Positions 1 to 8,289 of a stretch of 64,000 nucleotides of DNA are shown here, piece after piece. The DNA comes from Fusobacterium ulcerans (GTDB lineage Bacteria > Fusobacteriota > Fusobacteriia > Fusobacteriales > Fusobacteriaceae), in assembly GCF_003019675.1 (NCBI RefSeq), contig NZ_CP028105.1, positions 3,054,282 through 3,118,281 on the forward strand, in the 5' to 3' direction. The notes beneath the pieces are model-generated. The model was not told the origin of the DNA. It was given only the letters and a program-made list of their open reading frames with translations, and did no database searches. Position 1 is the first letter of the stretch, and each line of letters opens with the position of its first letter. A program made the position numbers and the translations under genes.

Positions 1-1
1 A

Positions 2-310
2 GGGGCTATCAGCCTTAGTGGTATGATGATAAAAAATTCTATTGTCCTCATAGACGAAATAAAATATGAAATAAATGTAGATAAAAAAGATCCTTACACA
101 GCTGTTATTGATTCAGCAGTAAGCAGAATAAGACCTGTATCTATGGCATCAGTCACTACTATCTTCGGTATGCTTCCTCTGGTTTTCGATCCATTGTATG
201 GAGATATGGCTATAACTATAGTTTTTGGTCTGACAGCATCAACTATGCTGACACTGTTTGTAGTGCCTCTTCTATATTCTTTACTGTATAAAATCGAAAA
301 GAAACAATAA
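2..310 (+). CDS. RND-family efflux transporter, C-terminal fragment
   Basis: This is the last ~102 residues of an inner-membrane RND (AcrB/HAE1-type) proton-driven export pump; the reading frame is open to the window edge, so the gene begins outside. The visible part opens with GAISLSGMMIKNSIVLIDEI-like sequence typical of the last transmembrane bundle, then RIRPVSMASVTTIFGMLPL, the conserved RP..mT..ttilGllPL segment, and ends with a hydrophobic TM helix (TMLTLFVVPLLYSLLY) and a short basic tail. The substrate cannot be told from this piece. A hairpin terminator follows directly. Family assignment is secure; specificity is unknown. Confidence 0.9.
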   Translation, partial: GAISLSGMMIKNSIVLIDEIKYEINVDKKDPYTAVIDSAVSRIRPVSMASVTTIFGMLPLVFDPLYGDMAITIVFGLTASTMLTLFVVPLLYSLLYKIEKKQ

Positions 311-313
311 AAT

Positions 314-359
314 AAAAAGATCAAGGGAGCAGAGAAATTTCTTTCCTTTGATCTTTTTT
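314..359 (+). terminator. Rho-independent terminator after the RND gene
   Basis: The arms AAAAGATCAA and TTGATCTTTT (with a GG/CC extension and one bulge) pair around a purine-rich loop, and a T run follows. It lies just after the RND stop codon and ends that transcript. Confidence 0.75.
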
Positions 360-449
360 ATATTTCTACAAAAGAGATGACTATAATATTATTGTAACTA
401 AAAATTAAATATACATTTCAAAATTTTATTCAATAAATTTCACTCTATT

Positions 450-1532
450 TTATGAAATTTCCAATATTTCCTCTATAGATTTACCCGCTATCTTTTCAAA
501 ATATTTTTTGATATCATAAATAGCTCCCCATCTTTTAGTGGTATATTCATTTACCCCATATCTCATAGCCACATCTACAAATCTTTTTTCAAGAAAACAG
601 AATCCATCTGGAAGAGCCAAACTGTCACACATTTGAGCTAATTTATCATAATCATCATAGACAACATCTTCTATAAATTTTTTCATAAACTCATAGTCCT
701 CTTTAGAAATATCCCACTTTCCAATAGAAGTAGTTATATCTTTCAGCATAAAAGAGTGGGTTATACAAATTTGAGCTGCATTTTTCCAACCCTTAGACAT
801 ACAGTAATTATACCCTTCCAGCATATGTCTTTCTTGAACTATTCCTACTCTTCTTCCTATATCATGAAGCAGTCCTATTACATATGCTTTTTCACTGTCC
901 ATATGAGGACAATGTTCAGCAATTCTTTCACATGCAAGAGCTGCATATTTTGAATGAGTTATCCACTGTCCCGGATTGAGTTTTCCTGCTTCTTCCAATT
1001 CTCTTTCAGCAGTTTCTCTATCTGGATAACCTCTCTCATCTTTTTTTATTTTATCTACAATTTCAATTAAAGCTTTATTAAAAACATCATATCCATCATT
1101 ATTCAAATGAATTCCATCTACTGTATATTTATCTGCCAGCAGTTCTTTATCATTTAAAAGAAGATTATAGATATCAAAGAAATTTTCAGGATACAATTCT
1201 TTCAATTTTTCATTTAACATTTTTGATTTTATATTTATTCTTGGAGTATCACTTGGAAGCATACTTAACAATACCAGCTTTTTAAATCTCTTCCTAAGAA
1301 TATCTACAGTTTTGCTGTAATAATTTAAAGTATATTCTTCCTTAAAGCTGCATAAAATATCATTTACCCCTACCAAAAGAATCCCGATATCTCCTTCTAT
1401 TTCAGGCTTTTCTTCCAGAAGCCACAAGACATCTCTTGTCTTAAATCCAGCGTGTCCATAATTTATATACTTACTATTATAATTCCAATCTATGATGCTG
1501 TCACCCAGCATAACTATTTTTTCCAATGCCAT
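450..1532 (-). CDS. SGNH-hydrolase / HD-domain fusion protein
   Basis: The protein (360 aa) joins two enzyme-like domains. Residues ~1-180 form an SGNH (GDSL) hydrolase: GDSI block I near the start, the glycine of GHAG, GVNDIL (block III Asn) and DGIHLNNDGY (the D..H pair of block V). Residues ~190-360 are an HD phosphohydrolase: HSKYAALACERIA, then LLHDIGRRVG, then ITHS. The HD half resembles the YqeK type that cleaves dinucleoside polyphosphates, but that is inference. The start at 1532 is chosen because AAGGAGG sits 8-9 bases upstream; a start nine codons earlier would put this site inside the gene. No signal peptide is visible, so it is probably cytoplasmic. Neighbours give no clue to its role. 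Confidence 0.85.
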   Translation of the reverse strand: MALEKIVMLGDSIIDWNYNSKYINYGHAGFKTRDVLWLLEEKPEIEGDIGILLVGVNDILCSFKEEYTLNYYSKTVDILRKRFKKLVLLSMLPSDTPRINIKSKMLNEKLKELYPENFFDIYNLLLNDKELLADKYTVDGIHLNNDGYDVFNKALIEIVDKIKKDERGYPDRETAERELEEAGKLNPGQWITHSKYAALACERIAEHCPHMDSEKAYVIGLLHDIGRRVGIVQERHMLEGYNYCMSKGWKNAAQICITHSFMLKDITTSIGKWDISKEDYEFMKKFIEDVVYDDYDKLAQMCDSLALPDGFCFLEKRFVDVAMRYGVNEYTTKRWGAIYDIKKYFEKIAGKSIEEILEIS

Positions 1533-1694
1533 ATTATTTTCAGCCTCCTTACCTAACAATTAAATTATATTATAGATAAATTATAAAAACAATAAAATCT
1601 TATTGAAATTTCAGAAAGAAAATGTTAGTTTTTTATTATAAAATTTATTTTATATTTAATTGATTATCGGACTTTTAAATATAGCTAAAAATAA

Positions 1695-1736
1695 AATATC
1701 TGTAGTGAGTATTATTTCAACTTTTCTACAGATATT
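1695..1736 (-). terminator. Terminator of the hom-lysC-asd operon
   Basis: An 11-bp inverted repeat, AATATCTGTAG and CTACAGATATT, lies just downstream of asd; on the minus strand it runs into TTATTTTTAG. It fits an intrinsic terminator. Confidence 0.75.
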
Positions 1737-1747
1737 CTAAATTTATT

Positions 1748-2767
1748 CTATATCATTCCTTTTTTTATAAGTAGTTCACCTATTTGTACAGCATTAGTTG
1801 CTGCCCCTTTACGAACTTGATCTCCACAGCACCAGAGAGTCAATCCTTTTCCCTCATCATTAGTTATATCTTCTCTTATTCTTCCAACATACACAAGATC
1901 CTGATCGCTTGTATCTAAAGGCATTGGATATTTTTTATTATAAGGATCATCTACCAGCTTCACTCCATCTGCTTTGCTCAATATCTCTCTCGCTTTTGCA
2001 GCATCTATTTTATCTTTAAATTCAATAGTTATAGATTCTGAATGGCTTCTATATACTGGTACTCTGATACATGTACAATTTACTTTCAGCTTAGGATTTC
2101 CTAATATTTTTCTTCCTTCCTTCTGAAATTTCATCTCTTCTGAACTATATCCCTTTTCATCAAAGCCGCCTATTTGAGGTATCAGATTATATGCTATTTG
2201 ATAAGGAAATGTTTCCATAACAAAGTCTTTACCTTCAGCTATAGCTTTTATCTCAGCATCTAATTCAGTTATTCCTCCGCTACCAGCTCCTGATACAGCC
2301 TGATAAGTAGATACTATCATTCTTTCTATTTCAGAATATTTATTTAGTTCATTTACTGCTACCAGCCCTATTATAGTTGCACAGTTAGGATTTGCAATAA
2401 GCCCTTTATGATTTTCTACAGCTTCTGGATTTACTTCAGGAACTATAAGAGGAACATCATCTGCCATTCTGTAGGCACTGCTGTTATCAATTACCACTGC
2501 ACCATTTTCTATTGCAGATGGTATAAACTCCTTAGCCTGTTCATTCTCCACTGCTCCCAGTAATATATCTATTCCTGTGTAAATTCCTTTTTTAGCTTCC
2601 TCTATCTCATATTCTTTTCCTTTGAAAAACATTTTCTTACCTGCACTTCTCTTACTTGCAAAAAGTCTTATATTTTCTACTGGGAATTCTCTTTCTTCTA
2701 ATACTTTCAGCATCTCTCTTCCTACTGCTCCAGTAGCTCCCAGTATTCCTACATTATATTTTTTCAT
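1748..2767 (-). CDS. asd: Aspartate-semialdehyde dehydrogenase
   Basis: This enzyme reduces L-aspartyl-4-phosphate to aspartate semialdehyde with NADPH, the branch point for threonine, methionine, lysine and cell-wall diaminopimelate. The 339-aa length is normal. GATGAVGREM is the dinucleotide-binding motif, NPNCATI carries the catalytic cysteine, GAGSGGI and the later RVPVYRSHSESI are conserved. It is the last gene of the leftward hom-lysC-asd run, 12 bases after lysC, with AAGGAG upstream of its ATG. Its position beside lysC and hom supports a co-regulated threonine pathway. Confidence 0.96.
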   Translation of the reverse strand: MKKYNVGILGATGAVGREMLKVLEEREFPVENIRLFASKRSAGKKMFFKGKEYEIEEAKKGIYTGIDILLGAVENEQAKEFIPSAIENGAVVIDNSSAYRMADDVPLIVPEVNPEAVENHKGLIANPNCATIIGLVAVNELNKYSEIERMIVSTYQAVSGAGSGGITELDAEIKAIAEGKDFVMETFPYQIAYNLIPQIGGFDEKGYSSEEMKFQKEGRKILGNPKLKVNCTCIRVPVYRSHSESITIEFKDKIDAAKAREILSKADGVKLVDDPYNKKYPMPLDTSDQDLVYVGRIREDITNDEGKGLTLWCCGDQVRKGAATNAVQIGELLIKKGMI

Positions 2768-2779
2768 CTCTGCATCTCC

Positions 2780-4102
2780 TTAAATAACAAAGTTATTGTA
2801 TATAACATTTATAGCCTTTTCAAAGTCTTCATTTTCAACTCCAACTATAATGTTTATCTCGTCTGACCCCTGAGATATCATTCTGATATTTACTCCACTG
2901 TTTCCAATTGCAGCAAATAGTTTTCCAGACATTCCAGGTCTGTCAGCCATATTTCTTCCTACAGTAGCTATAAGACTTATGTTGTCTATAACTTTTACTT
3001 CTGAAGGTTCACATTCCTTTTTAATCTCTGCTACTATCTCATAAAGATATTTCTTTATATTTTCAGTAGCAACAACCAAGGAAAATGTATCTATTCCAGT
3101 TGGAATATGCTCTATGCTTACCTTATATTTCTCAAATATCTCCAAAGCTTTTCTTATAGCTCCTATCTCCCCTGACATATGGTCTTTATATATTGATATA
3201 ACAGAGAAGTCCTTTTTTCCTGCTATTCCAGTTATAAAATAGTTTTTAGCATTTTTCAGCAGCTCATTATTCTCATCAACAATTATAGTTCCAGGGTTTT
3301 CTGGAGCATTTGTATTTTTTATATTGATAGGAATATTAGCTCTCTTTGCTGGTGCTACTGCATCTGTATGGAGAACATTAGCTCCCATGTATGAAAGCTC
3401 TCTCAATTCACTGTATGTTATTATTTCTATTCTCTTAGGGTCTTTAACTACATTAGGGTCAGCCATTAGTATTCCTGATACATCAGTCCAGTTTTCATAG
3501 ATGCTGGCGTTTATACAATCTGCAACTATTGCCCCTGTTATATCTGATCCCCCTCTTGAAAAAAGTTTTATCTCACCATTTGGCAATGTTCCATAAAATC
3601 CTGGAATAACTCCCTTAGGGCTTCTTTCTACAGCTTTCTCCATTGCTTCTCTTGTCTTTGCTATATCCACTTTTCCATTATAATCAAAAAATATTACATT
3701 TTCAGCATCTATAAAATCATATCCTAAGTATTCTGCCATGAGCATCCCAGCAAGATATTCTCCTCTGCTCACCAGATAATCTCTGTTCATTCCCTTTTTC
3801 ATTCTGCTTTTTATTATTCTGAATTCACTTTCCAGATTACATTTTAATCCCAGCTCATCCCTTATTTCCAGATATCTGTTTTCTATAATAGCAAACATAC
3901 TCTCATAAGAAACTGAATACTTTATATGTGCATAACAAAGATACAGCAGATCAGTTATTTTGTTGTCCTCTTTAAATCTTTTTCCTGCTGCTGATACTAC
4001 TACAATTCTTCTATTTTCATCATTTTCTATTATATTCTTAACTTTTTTAAACTGCTCTGCATCTGCTAATGATGATCCACCAAATTTTGCTACTTTTATC
4101 AT
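2780..4102 (-). CDS. lysC: Aspartate kinase (monofunctional, two ACT domains)
   Basis: It phosphorylates aspartate, the first committed step of the aspartate family. The kinase domain (residues ~1-270) starts with KFGGSSLADAEQFKKV and contains the conserved SRGEYLAG, GFYGTLPNGEIKLFSRGGSDITGA and TDVSGILMADP segments. Two ACT regulatory domains occupy ~290-440 (VSIEHIPTG and the GMSGKLFAAIGNSGVNIRMISQG stretch), so feedback control by an end product is expected. It is 440 aa and sits between hom and asd, preceded by AAAGGAG. Which amino acid inhibits it cannot be read from the sequence. Confidence 0.95.
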   Translation of the reverse strand: MIKVAKFGGSSLADAEQFKKVKNIIENDENRRIVVVSAAGKRFKEDNKITDLLYLCYAHIKYSVSYESMFAIIENRYLEIRDELGLKCNLESEFRIIKSRMKKGMNRDYLVSRGEYLAGMLMAEYLGYDFIDAENVIFFDYNGKVDIAKTREAMEKAVERSPKGVIPGFYGTLPNGEIKLFSRGGSDITGAIVADCINASIYENWTDVSGILMADPNVVKDPKRIEIITYSELRELSYMGANVLHTDAVAPAKRANIPINIKNTNAPENPGTIIVDENNELLKNAKNYFITGIAGKKDFSVISIYKDHMSGEIGAIRKALEIFEKYKVSIEHIPTGIDTFSLVVATENIKKYLYEIVAEIKKECEPSEVKVIDNISLIATVGRNMADRPGMSGKLFAAIGNSGVNIRMISQGSDEINIIVGVENEDFEKAINVIYNNFVI

Positions 4103-4120
4103 TCTATTCTCCTTTAATTT

Positions 4121-5293
4121 CTAGTCCTCAAATCTAGCATAAAATATTCCCTCTTTTATATACTTTTCTGCTGTCTTTCTCATAGTATAACAGTCAATTT
4201 TTTTTGTTATATAAATAAGGTTTCCTGAATTCTCCAATTTTCTCTCAATAATATCTGAATTTTCTTTTTCAAATTCTTCATTATTAATTCTTACATAATA
4301 TTTTCCAGATACAAGAGAACTGTCTTTAGTGAGTTTCTTTTCAAATTTTCTCTCTTTCAGCTTCCCTTTAGCCTCAATAATATCAATTATATCTTGTACT
4401 ATTGCATTTCCAGTTGGGAGTTTTCCTGCTCCCTGTCCATAGAATTTAAGTTCTCCTATAGTTTTTCCATAGATAGTACCTATATTAAAATTTTGTGGTA
4501 CTGCTGCTTCTATTCTTTCATTTTTAAAAATTACTGGCTCTACCACAGCACAATATTTATCTTCATATTTTTTACCTGCTGCAATAAGCTTTACTGTACA
4601 GTTAATATTTTTAAAATATTCTATATCTGTTTTCTGTATATTTCTTATTCCAAAGACATCTATTTCTTTTTCTGATACCTCACATTCAAAAGCCAGACTG
4701 GAAGTTATCAATAGTTTTCTCATTATATCTATTCCATCTATATCAGCAGAAGGATCACTTTCAGCATATCCTTTTTCCTGTGCTTTCTTCAATATTTCCT
4801 GAAACTCATATCCTTCCTTAGTCATATTATCTAATATAAAGTTGCTTGTTCCGTTAAATATTCCATATACCTCAGTTACTTCATCTATTCTCTTTACCTT
4901 CTCTAAAGACTTTATCCATGGAATACCCCCACAGACACTTGCTTCATATTCAAATGATACTCCATTTTCATAAGCTGTCTTGGTAAACTCCTTCAAATAT
5001 GCAGCTACTACTGCTTTATTTGCAGTTACTACACTCTTTTTATTCTTCAAAGCTTTCATTATATACTCATATGCTGGGTGAATTCCTCCCATTACCTCAA
5101 CTACTAGATCAATTTCTTTATCATTCAATATCTCTTCTGCATCTGTAGTTATTATATCCATAACTTTATCTTTCTCATCTTTTACAAGAATTTTTTTTAC
5201 TTCTATGTCATCAAAAAAACAGGTTGAGGTGCTCTTAACTATCTCATATACTCCACTTCCTACTGTTCCAAAACCTAATAAACCTATTTTCAT
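4121..5293 (-). CDS. hom: Homoserine dehydrogenase
   Basis: It reduces aspartate semialdehyde to homoserine. The N-terminus GLLGFGTVGSGV is the NAD(P)-binding motif, followed by TANKAVVA, the substrate segment around SVCGGIPWI, GIFNGTSNFIL and SDPSADIDGIDIMRKL. At 390 aa it is shorter than the ~430-aa forms with a full ACT domain; the ~60-residue tail is not an obvious ACT domain. It is the first gene of the leftward operon, 18 bases before lysC, with GAAAGGGG as its ribosome site. Its promoter overlaps that of divergent thrC. Confidence 0.94.
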   Translation of the reverse strand: MKIGLLGFGTVGSGVYEIVKSTSTCFFDDIEVKKILVKDEKDKVMDIITTDAEEILNDKEIDLVVEVMGGIHPAYEYIMKALKNKKSVVTANKAVVAAYLKEFTKTAYENGVSFEYEASVCGGIPWIKSLEKVKRIDEVTEVYGIFNGTSNFILDNMTKEGYEFQEILKKAQEKGYAESDPSADIDGIDIMRKLLITSSLAFECEVSEKEIDVFGIRNIQKTDIEYFKNINCTVKLIAAGKKYEDKYCAVVEPVIFKNERIEAAVPQNFNIGTIYGKTIGELKFYGQGAGKLPTGNAIVQDIIDIIEAKGKLKERKFEKKLTKDSSLVSGKYYVRINNEEFEKENSDIIERKLENSGNLIYITKKIDCYTMRKTAEKYIKEGIFYARFED

Positions 5294-5338
5294 ATTTTAC
5301 CCCTTTCAAATTATTTTTTGTTTTTATCAGAAAAACAC

Positions 5339-5367
5339 TTGTATTTATTTGAAAAACATTATATCAT
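5339..5367 (+). promoter_or_regulatory. Sigma-70 promoter for thrC-thrB
   Basis: TTGTAT (5339-5344) and TATCAT (5362-5367) are 17 bases apart and lie ~40 bases before the thrC ATG. Its -10 overlaps the -10 of the divergent hom promoter, so RNA polymerase probably cannot occupy both at once. Confidence 0.65.
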
Positions 5368-5386
5368 AGCAAGTAGGTAAATGCAA
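5358..5386 (-). promoter_or_regulatory. Sigma-70 promoter for hom-lysC-asd
   Basis: On the minus strand TTGCAT (5381-5386) and TATAAT (5358-5363) are separated by exactly 17 bases, about 65 bases before the hom start. Confidence 0.75.
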
Positions 5387-5407
5387 TAAGAATTTGGAGG
5401 AAAATTT

Positions 5408-6886
5408 ATGAACAGCAATTTTGAAAGTACAAGAGAAAAGAAAATACAATGCTCAGCTTCACAAGCTGTAATAAAAGGGATTGCCAATGATGGAGGCCTT
5501 TTTGTAAGAAGAGATATGGACAGTTTAAAAATAAATATCTCTGATTTAAAAAATAAAAAATACACTGAAATAGCTGAGATAATTATTTCTAAAATATTAG
5601 ATGATTATCCAAAAGAGAGTATAAAATATTGTGTAGAAAATGCTTATGATAAAAAATTCAGCTCTGATGATATCACTCCACTAGTTAAAGTTGGAAATGA
5701 TTATGTGTTAGAACTTTTTCATGGGCCTACTTCTGCTTTCAAAGATATGGCTCTGTCTATACTTCCTTATCTTTCTACAGAAGCTTTGAAGTTAAATGAA
5801 ATAAAAGAAAAGATCCTTATACTTACAGCTACTTCTGGAGATACTGGAAAGGCTGCACTGGAAGGATTTAAAAATATTGATGGAATAAAAATATTAGTAT
5901 TCTTCCCAAATGATGGTGTAAGTAAGGTACAAGAAAAGCAGATGGTATCACAGGAAGGAAATAACACATATGTCTATGCTATAAATGGTAACTTTGATGA
6001 TGCCCAAAGTGAAGTAAAAAAAATATTTACTGATGAAGAAATCAGAGAAAAATTAAAAAAGAAAAATTATTCTCTTTCATCAGCCAACTCTATTAATATA
6101 GGAAGATTGGTTCCTCAAATAGTATATTATTTTTATTCATATATGAAATTAGTTGAAATGAATGAAATTACTTTAGGAGAAAAAGTTAATTTTACTGTTC
6201 CCACTGGAAACTTTGGAGATATCCTTGCTGGATATTATGCTGAACTTATGGGACTTCCTGTAAATAAACTTATATGTGCTTCCAATGAAAATAATGTCCT
6301 CTATGACTTTATAAAAACTGGTACATATGACAGAAACCGTCCATTCCACAAGACATTGTCTCCATCTATGGACATATTAATTTCCAGCAATCTGGAAAGA
6401 CTTATCTATCATTTGAGTGGAAGCAATAATGAATATATCAAGTCACTTATGGACAAATTAAAATCCGAAGGAAAATACAGTGTATCTGATGAGATAAAAA
6501 ACAGTATAGATAATTTATTCTATGCTGGATATACTAAGGGTTTACAGACAAGTGAAACAATTAAAAAAGTTTATGGAGAATATAATTATCTTTTAGATAC
6601 TCATACTGCTGTGGCATATAGTGTTATGGAAGAATTTAAGCAGAAAGATCCTCACCATAAAAATATAGTCTTGGCTACTGCCAGTCCATATAAATTCAGC
6701 AAAGCTGTTTATGAATCTCTTTTTGGAGAAAATAATGCTGATGAGTTTAAAATTATGGAGCTGTTAAATGAAAAAACTAGAGTTCCTATCCCTGAAAATC
6801 TTAAAACTTTAAAAGATAAAAAGGATATACATACTTCTGTTATAAACAAAGAGGATATGAAAAACTGCTTTGAGGTGATATTATGA
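5408..6886 (+). CDS. thrC: Threonine synthase
   Basis: This PLP enzyme converts O-phosphohomoserine to threonine. It is 492 aa, the length of the long bacterial form. HGPTSAFKDMALS contains the PLP lysine, followed by ATSGDTGKAALEGF (phosphate-binding loop), IGRLVPQIVYYFYSY and PTGNFGDILAGYYA, all diagnostic. The start follows TTGGAGG. It overlaps the next gene, thrB, by four bases (ATGA), which implies translational coupling. It is transcribed away from the hom-lysC-asd operon that supplies its substrate precursor. Confidence 0.96.
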   Translation: MNSNFESTREKKIQCSASQAVIKGIANDGGLFVRRDMDSLKINISDLKNKKYTEIAEIIISKILDDYPKESIKYCVENAYDKKFSSDDITPLVKVGNDYVLELFHGPTSAFKDMALSILPYLSTEALKLNEIKEKILILTATSGDTGKAALEGFKNIDGIKILVFFPNDGVSKVQEKQMVSQEGNNTYVYAINGNFDDAQSEVKKIFTDEEIREKLKKKNYSLSSANSINIGRLVPQIVYYFYSYMKLVEMNEITLGEKVNFTVPTGNFGDILAGYYAELMGLPVNKLICASNENNVLYDFIKTGTYDRNRPFHKTLSPSMDILISSNLERLIYHLSGSNNEYIKSLMDKLKSEGKYSVSDEIKNSIDNLFYAGYTKGLQTSETIKKVYGEYNYLLDTHTAVAYSVMEEFKQKDPHHKNIVLATASPYKFSKAVYESLFGENNADEFKIMELLNEKTRVPIPENLKTLKDKKDIHTSVINKEDMKNCFEVIL

Positions 6887-7758
6887 TTACTATAAAAGTG
6901 CCTGCTACTACAGCAAATATAGGTCCTGGATTTGATACTTTGGGACTTGCTTTTAAGCTCTATTCATATTTTACATTTAAAAAGATAGAATATGGCATAA
7001 GAATTCTTGGATGCGAAGAAAAATATCAGAATGATTCTAACCTTGTATATACTTCATTCAAAAAAACTCTGGAAATTTTGAAGTATCCTGTACCTGGTAT
7101 TGAGATAACTATAAAAAGCGACATTCCTGTATCAAGAGGACTGGGAAGCAGTGCTGCCTGTATTGTTGGGGGTGTAATGGGTGCAAATATAATTGCTGGA
7201 AGCCCACTATCTAAAGATGAAATATTTAAAATATGCAATGATATTGAAGGGCATCCAGACAACATAGCTCCAGCTCTTTTTGGAGGACTTACAGCTTCTT
7301 TGGTGGAAGAAGGTATTCCTTATACTGTTCAGTATAATATCAATGAAAATCTTTACTTCTGTGCATTGGTACCAGATTTTAGATTATCTACAGCAGAAGC
7401 AAGGAAGGTACTCCCTTCTGAAATTCCATATAAAGATGCAATATACAATATATCAAGGATTGCTGTCTTATTGAAAGCTCTTGAAAATGGAGACGACCTT
7501 CTCATAAAGAAATCACTTTCTGATACACTTCACGAAAAGTATAGAAATATTCTCATTCATGAATACGAAGAAGTAAAAGAAATTTGTGAGAAAAATGGAA
7601 ATACTGCTCTTTTTATCAGCGGTTCAGGTCCTACTTTAATGAACATTGCTAAAACTAAAGATTTTCAATGGAAGATAGAATATGAAATAAAAAATCTAAA
7701 AAACAGCTGGATTATCAGAACATTAGATATAGATATGAAAGGAGCAGTTGTTTTATAG
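6883..7758 (+). CDS. thrB: Homoserine kinase
   Basis: This GHMP-family kinase phosphorylates homoserine to give the thrC substrate. VPATTANIGPGFDTLGLA at the N-terminus and PVSRGLGSSAACIVGG (the GHMP ATP-binding loop) identify it, with GHPDNIAPALFGG and ISGSGPTLM later. It is 291 aa, the usual length. Its ATG overlaps the thrC stop, and the next gene begins 9 bases after its stop, so all three genes are one operon. Confidence 0.96.
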   Translation: MITIKVPATTANIGPGFDTLGLAFKLYSYFTFKKIEYGIRILGCEEKYQNDSNLVYTSFKKTLEILKYPVPGIEITIKSDIPVSRGLGSSAACIVGGVMGANIIAGSPLSKDEIFKICNDIEGHPDNIAPALFGGLTASLVEEGIPYTVQYNINENLYFCALVPDFRLSTAEARKVLPSEIPYKDAIYNISRIAVLLKALENGDDLLIKKSLSDTLHEKYRNILIHEYEEVKEICEKNGNTALFISGSGPTLMNIAKTKDFQWKIEYEIKNLKNSWIIRTLDIDMKGAVVL

Positions 7759-7767
7759 GAGGATATC

Positions 7768-8205
7768 ATGAAAGAAAAATACCTTATAGTCAATAAAAAA
7801 ATCCTTCCAGATTATTTTGAAAAAGTAGTTGAAGCAAGAAATCTTTTAACTGAAGGAAAGGTAAAAGGAATAAGTGATGCTGTAAAAATGGTTGGAATCA
7901 GCAGAAGTACTTATTATAAATATAAAGATTACGTTTTTCTTCCCTCTGATAACAGTATAGGGAGAAAAGCCCTTGTATCTATGATGCTTGAACATAAAAA
8001 AGGAGTGTTGTCTGAAGTTTTGAATTATCTTTCTTCTGTAAATGGGAATATAATCACAATAAATCAGAATATTCCTATTAATGAAGTGGCATCAGTTGTT
8101 ATATCTCTGGATATTTCAGATATAACTATTCCTATTGAAGATATTATCAGTGGAATAGAGCAGATAAATTATGTAGGTTCAACAAAACTTCTTTCTTTAG
8201 AATAA
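7768..8205 (+). CDS. ACT-domain protein, PheB/UPF0735 type
   Basis: A 145-aa protein with an N-terminal helix-turn-helix-like segment (VKGISDAVKMVGISRSTYYKY, residues ~35-55) and a C-terminal ACT domain (~70-145; RKALVSMMLEHKKGVLSEVLNYLSSVNGNI). This architecture belongs to the UPF0735 family often found with homoserine/threonine genes. ACT domains bind amino acids, so it is probably a regulator or sensor of the threonine pathway; that role is inferred. It follows thrB by 9 bases with its own AGGAGG. Confidence 0.88.
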   Translation: MKEKYLIVNKKILPDYFEKVVEARNLLTEGKVKGISDAVKMVGISRSTYYKYKDYVFLPSDNSIGRKALVSMMLEHKKGVLSEVLNYLSSVNGNIITINQNIPINEVASVVISLDISDITIPIEDIISGIEQINYVGSTKLLSLE

Positions 8206-8210
8206 AAATA

Positions 8211-8260
8211 AAAGAGGAGAATTTTAAAATAAAATTTATTTTAGTTCTCCTCTTTCTATT
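8211..8260. terminator. Bidirectional terminator between thr operon and PTS gene
   Basis: AAAGAGGAGAA (8211-8221) pairs with TTCTCCTCTTT (8245-8255) and the loop contains a second AT inverted repeat. A and T runs on both sides let it work for both converging transcripts. Confidence 0.8.
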
Positions 8261-8289
8261 TAATGGAACAATCCCATTTCCCTTTTTTC

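Noticed and set aside
5294-5407. T-box or attenuator controlling the threonine operons.
   Set aside because: The gap is only 114 bases, holds two overlapping promoters, and has no T-box sequence, leader peptide or terminator hairpin.
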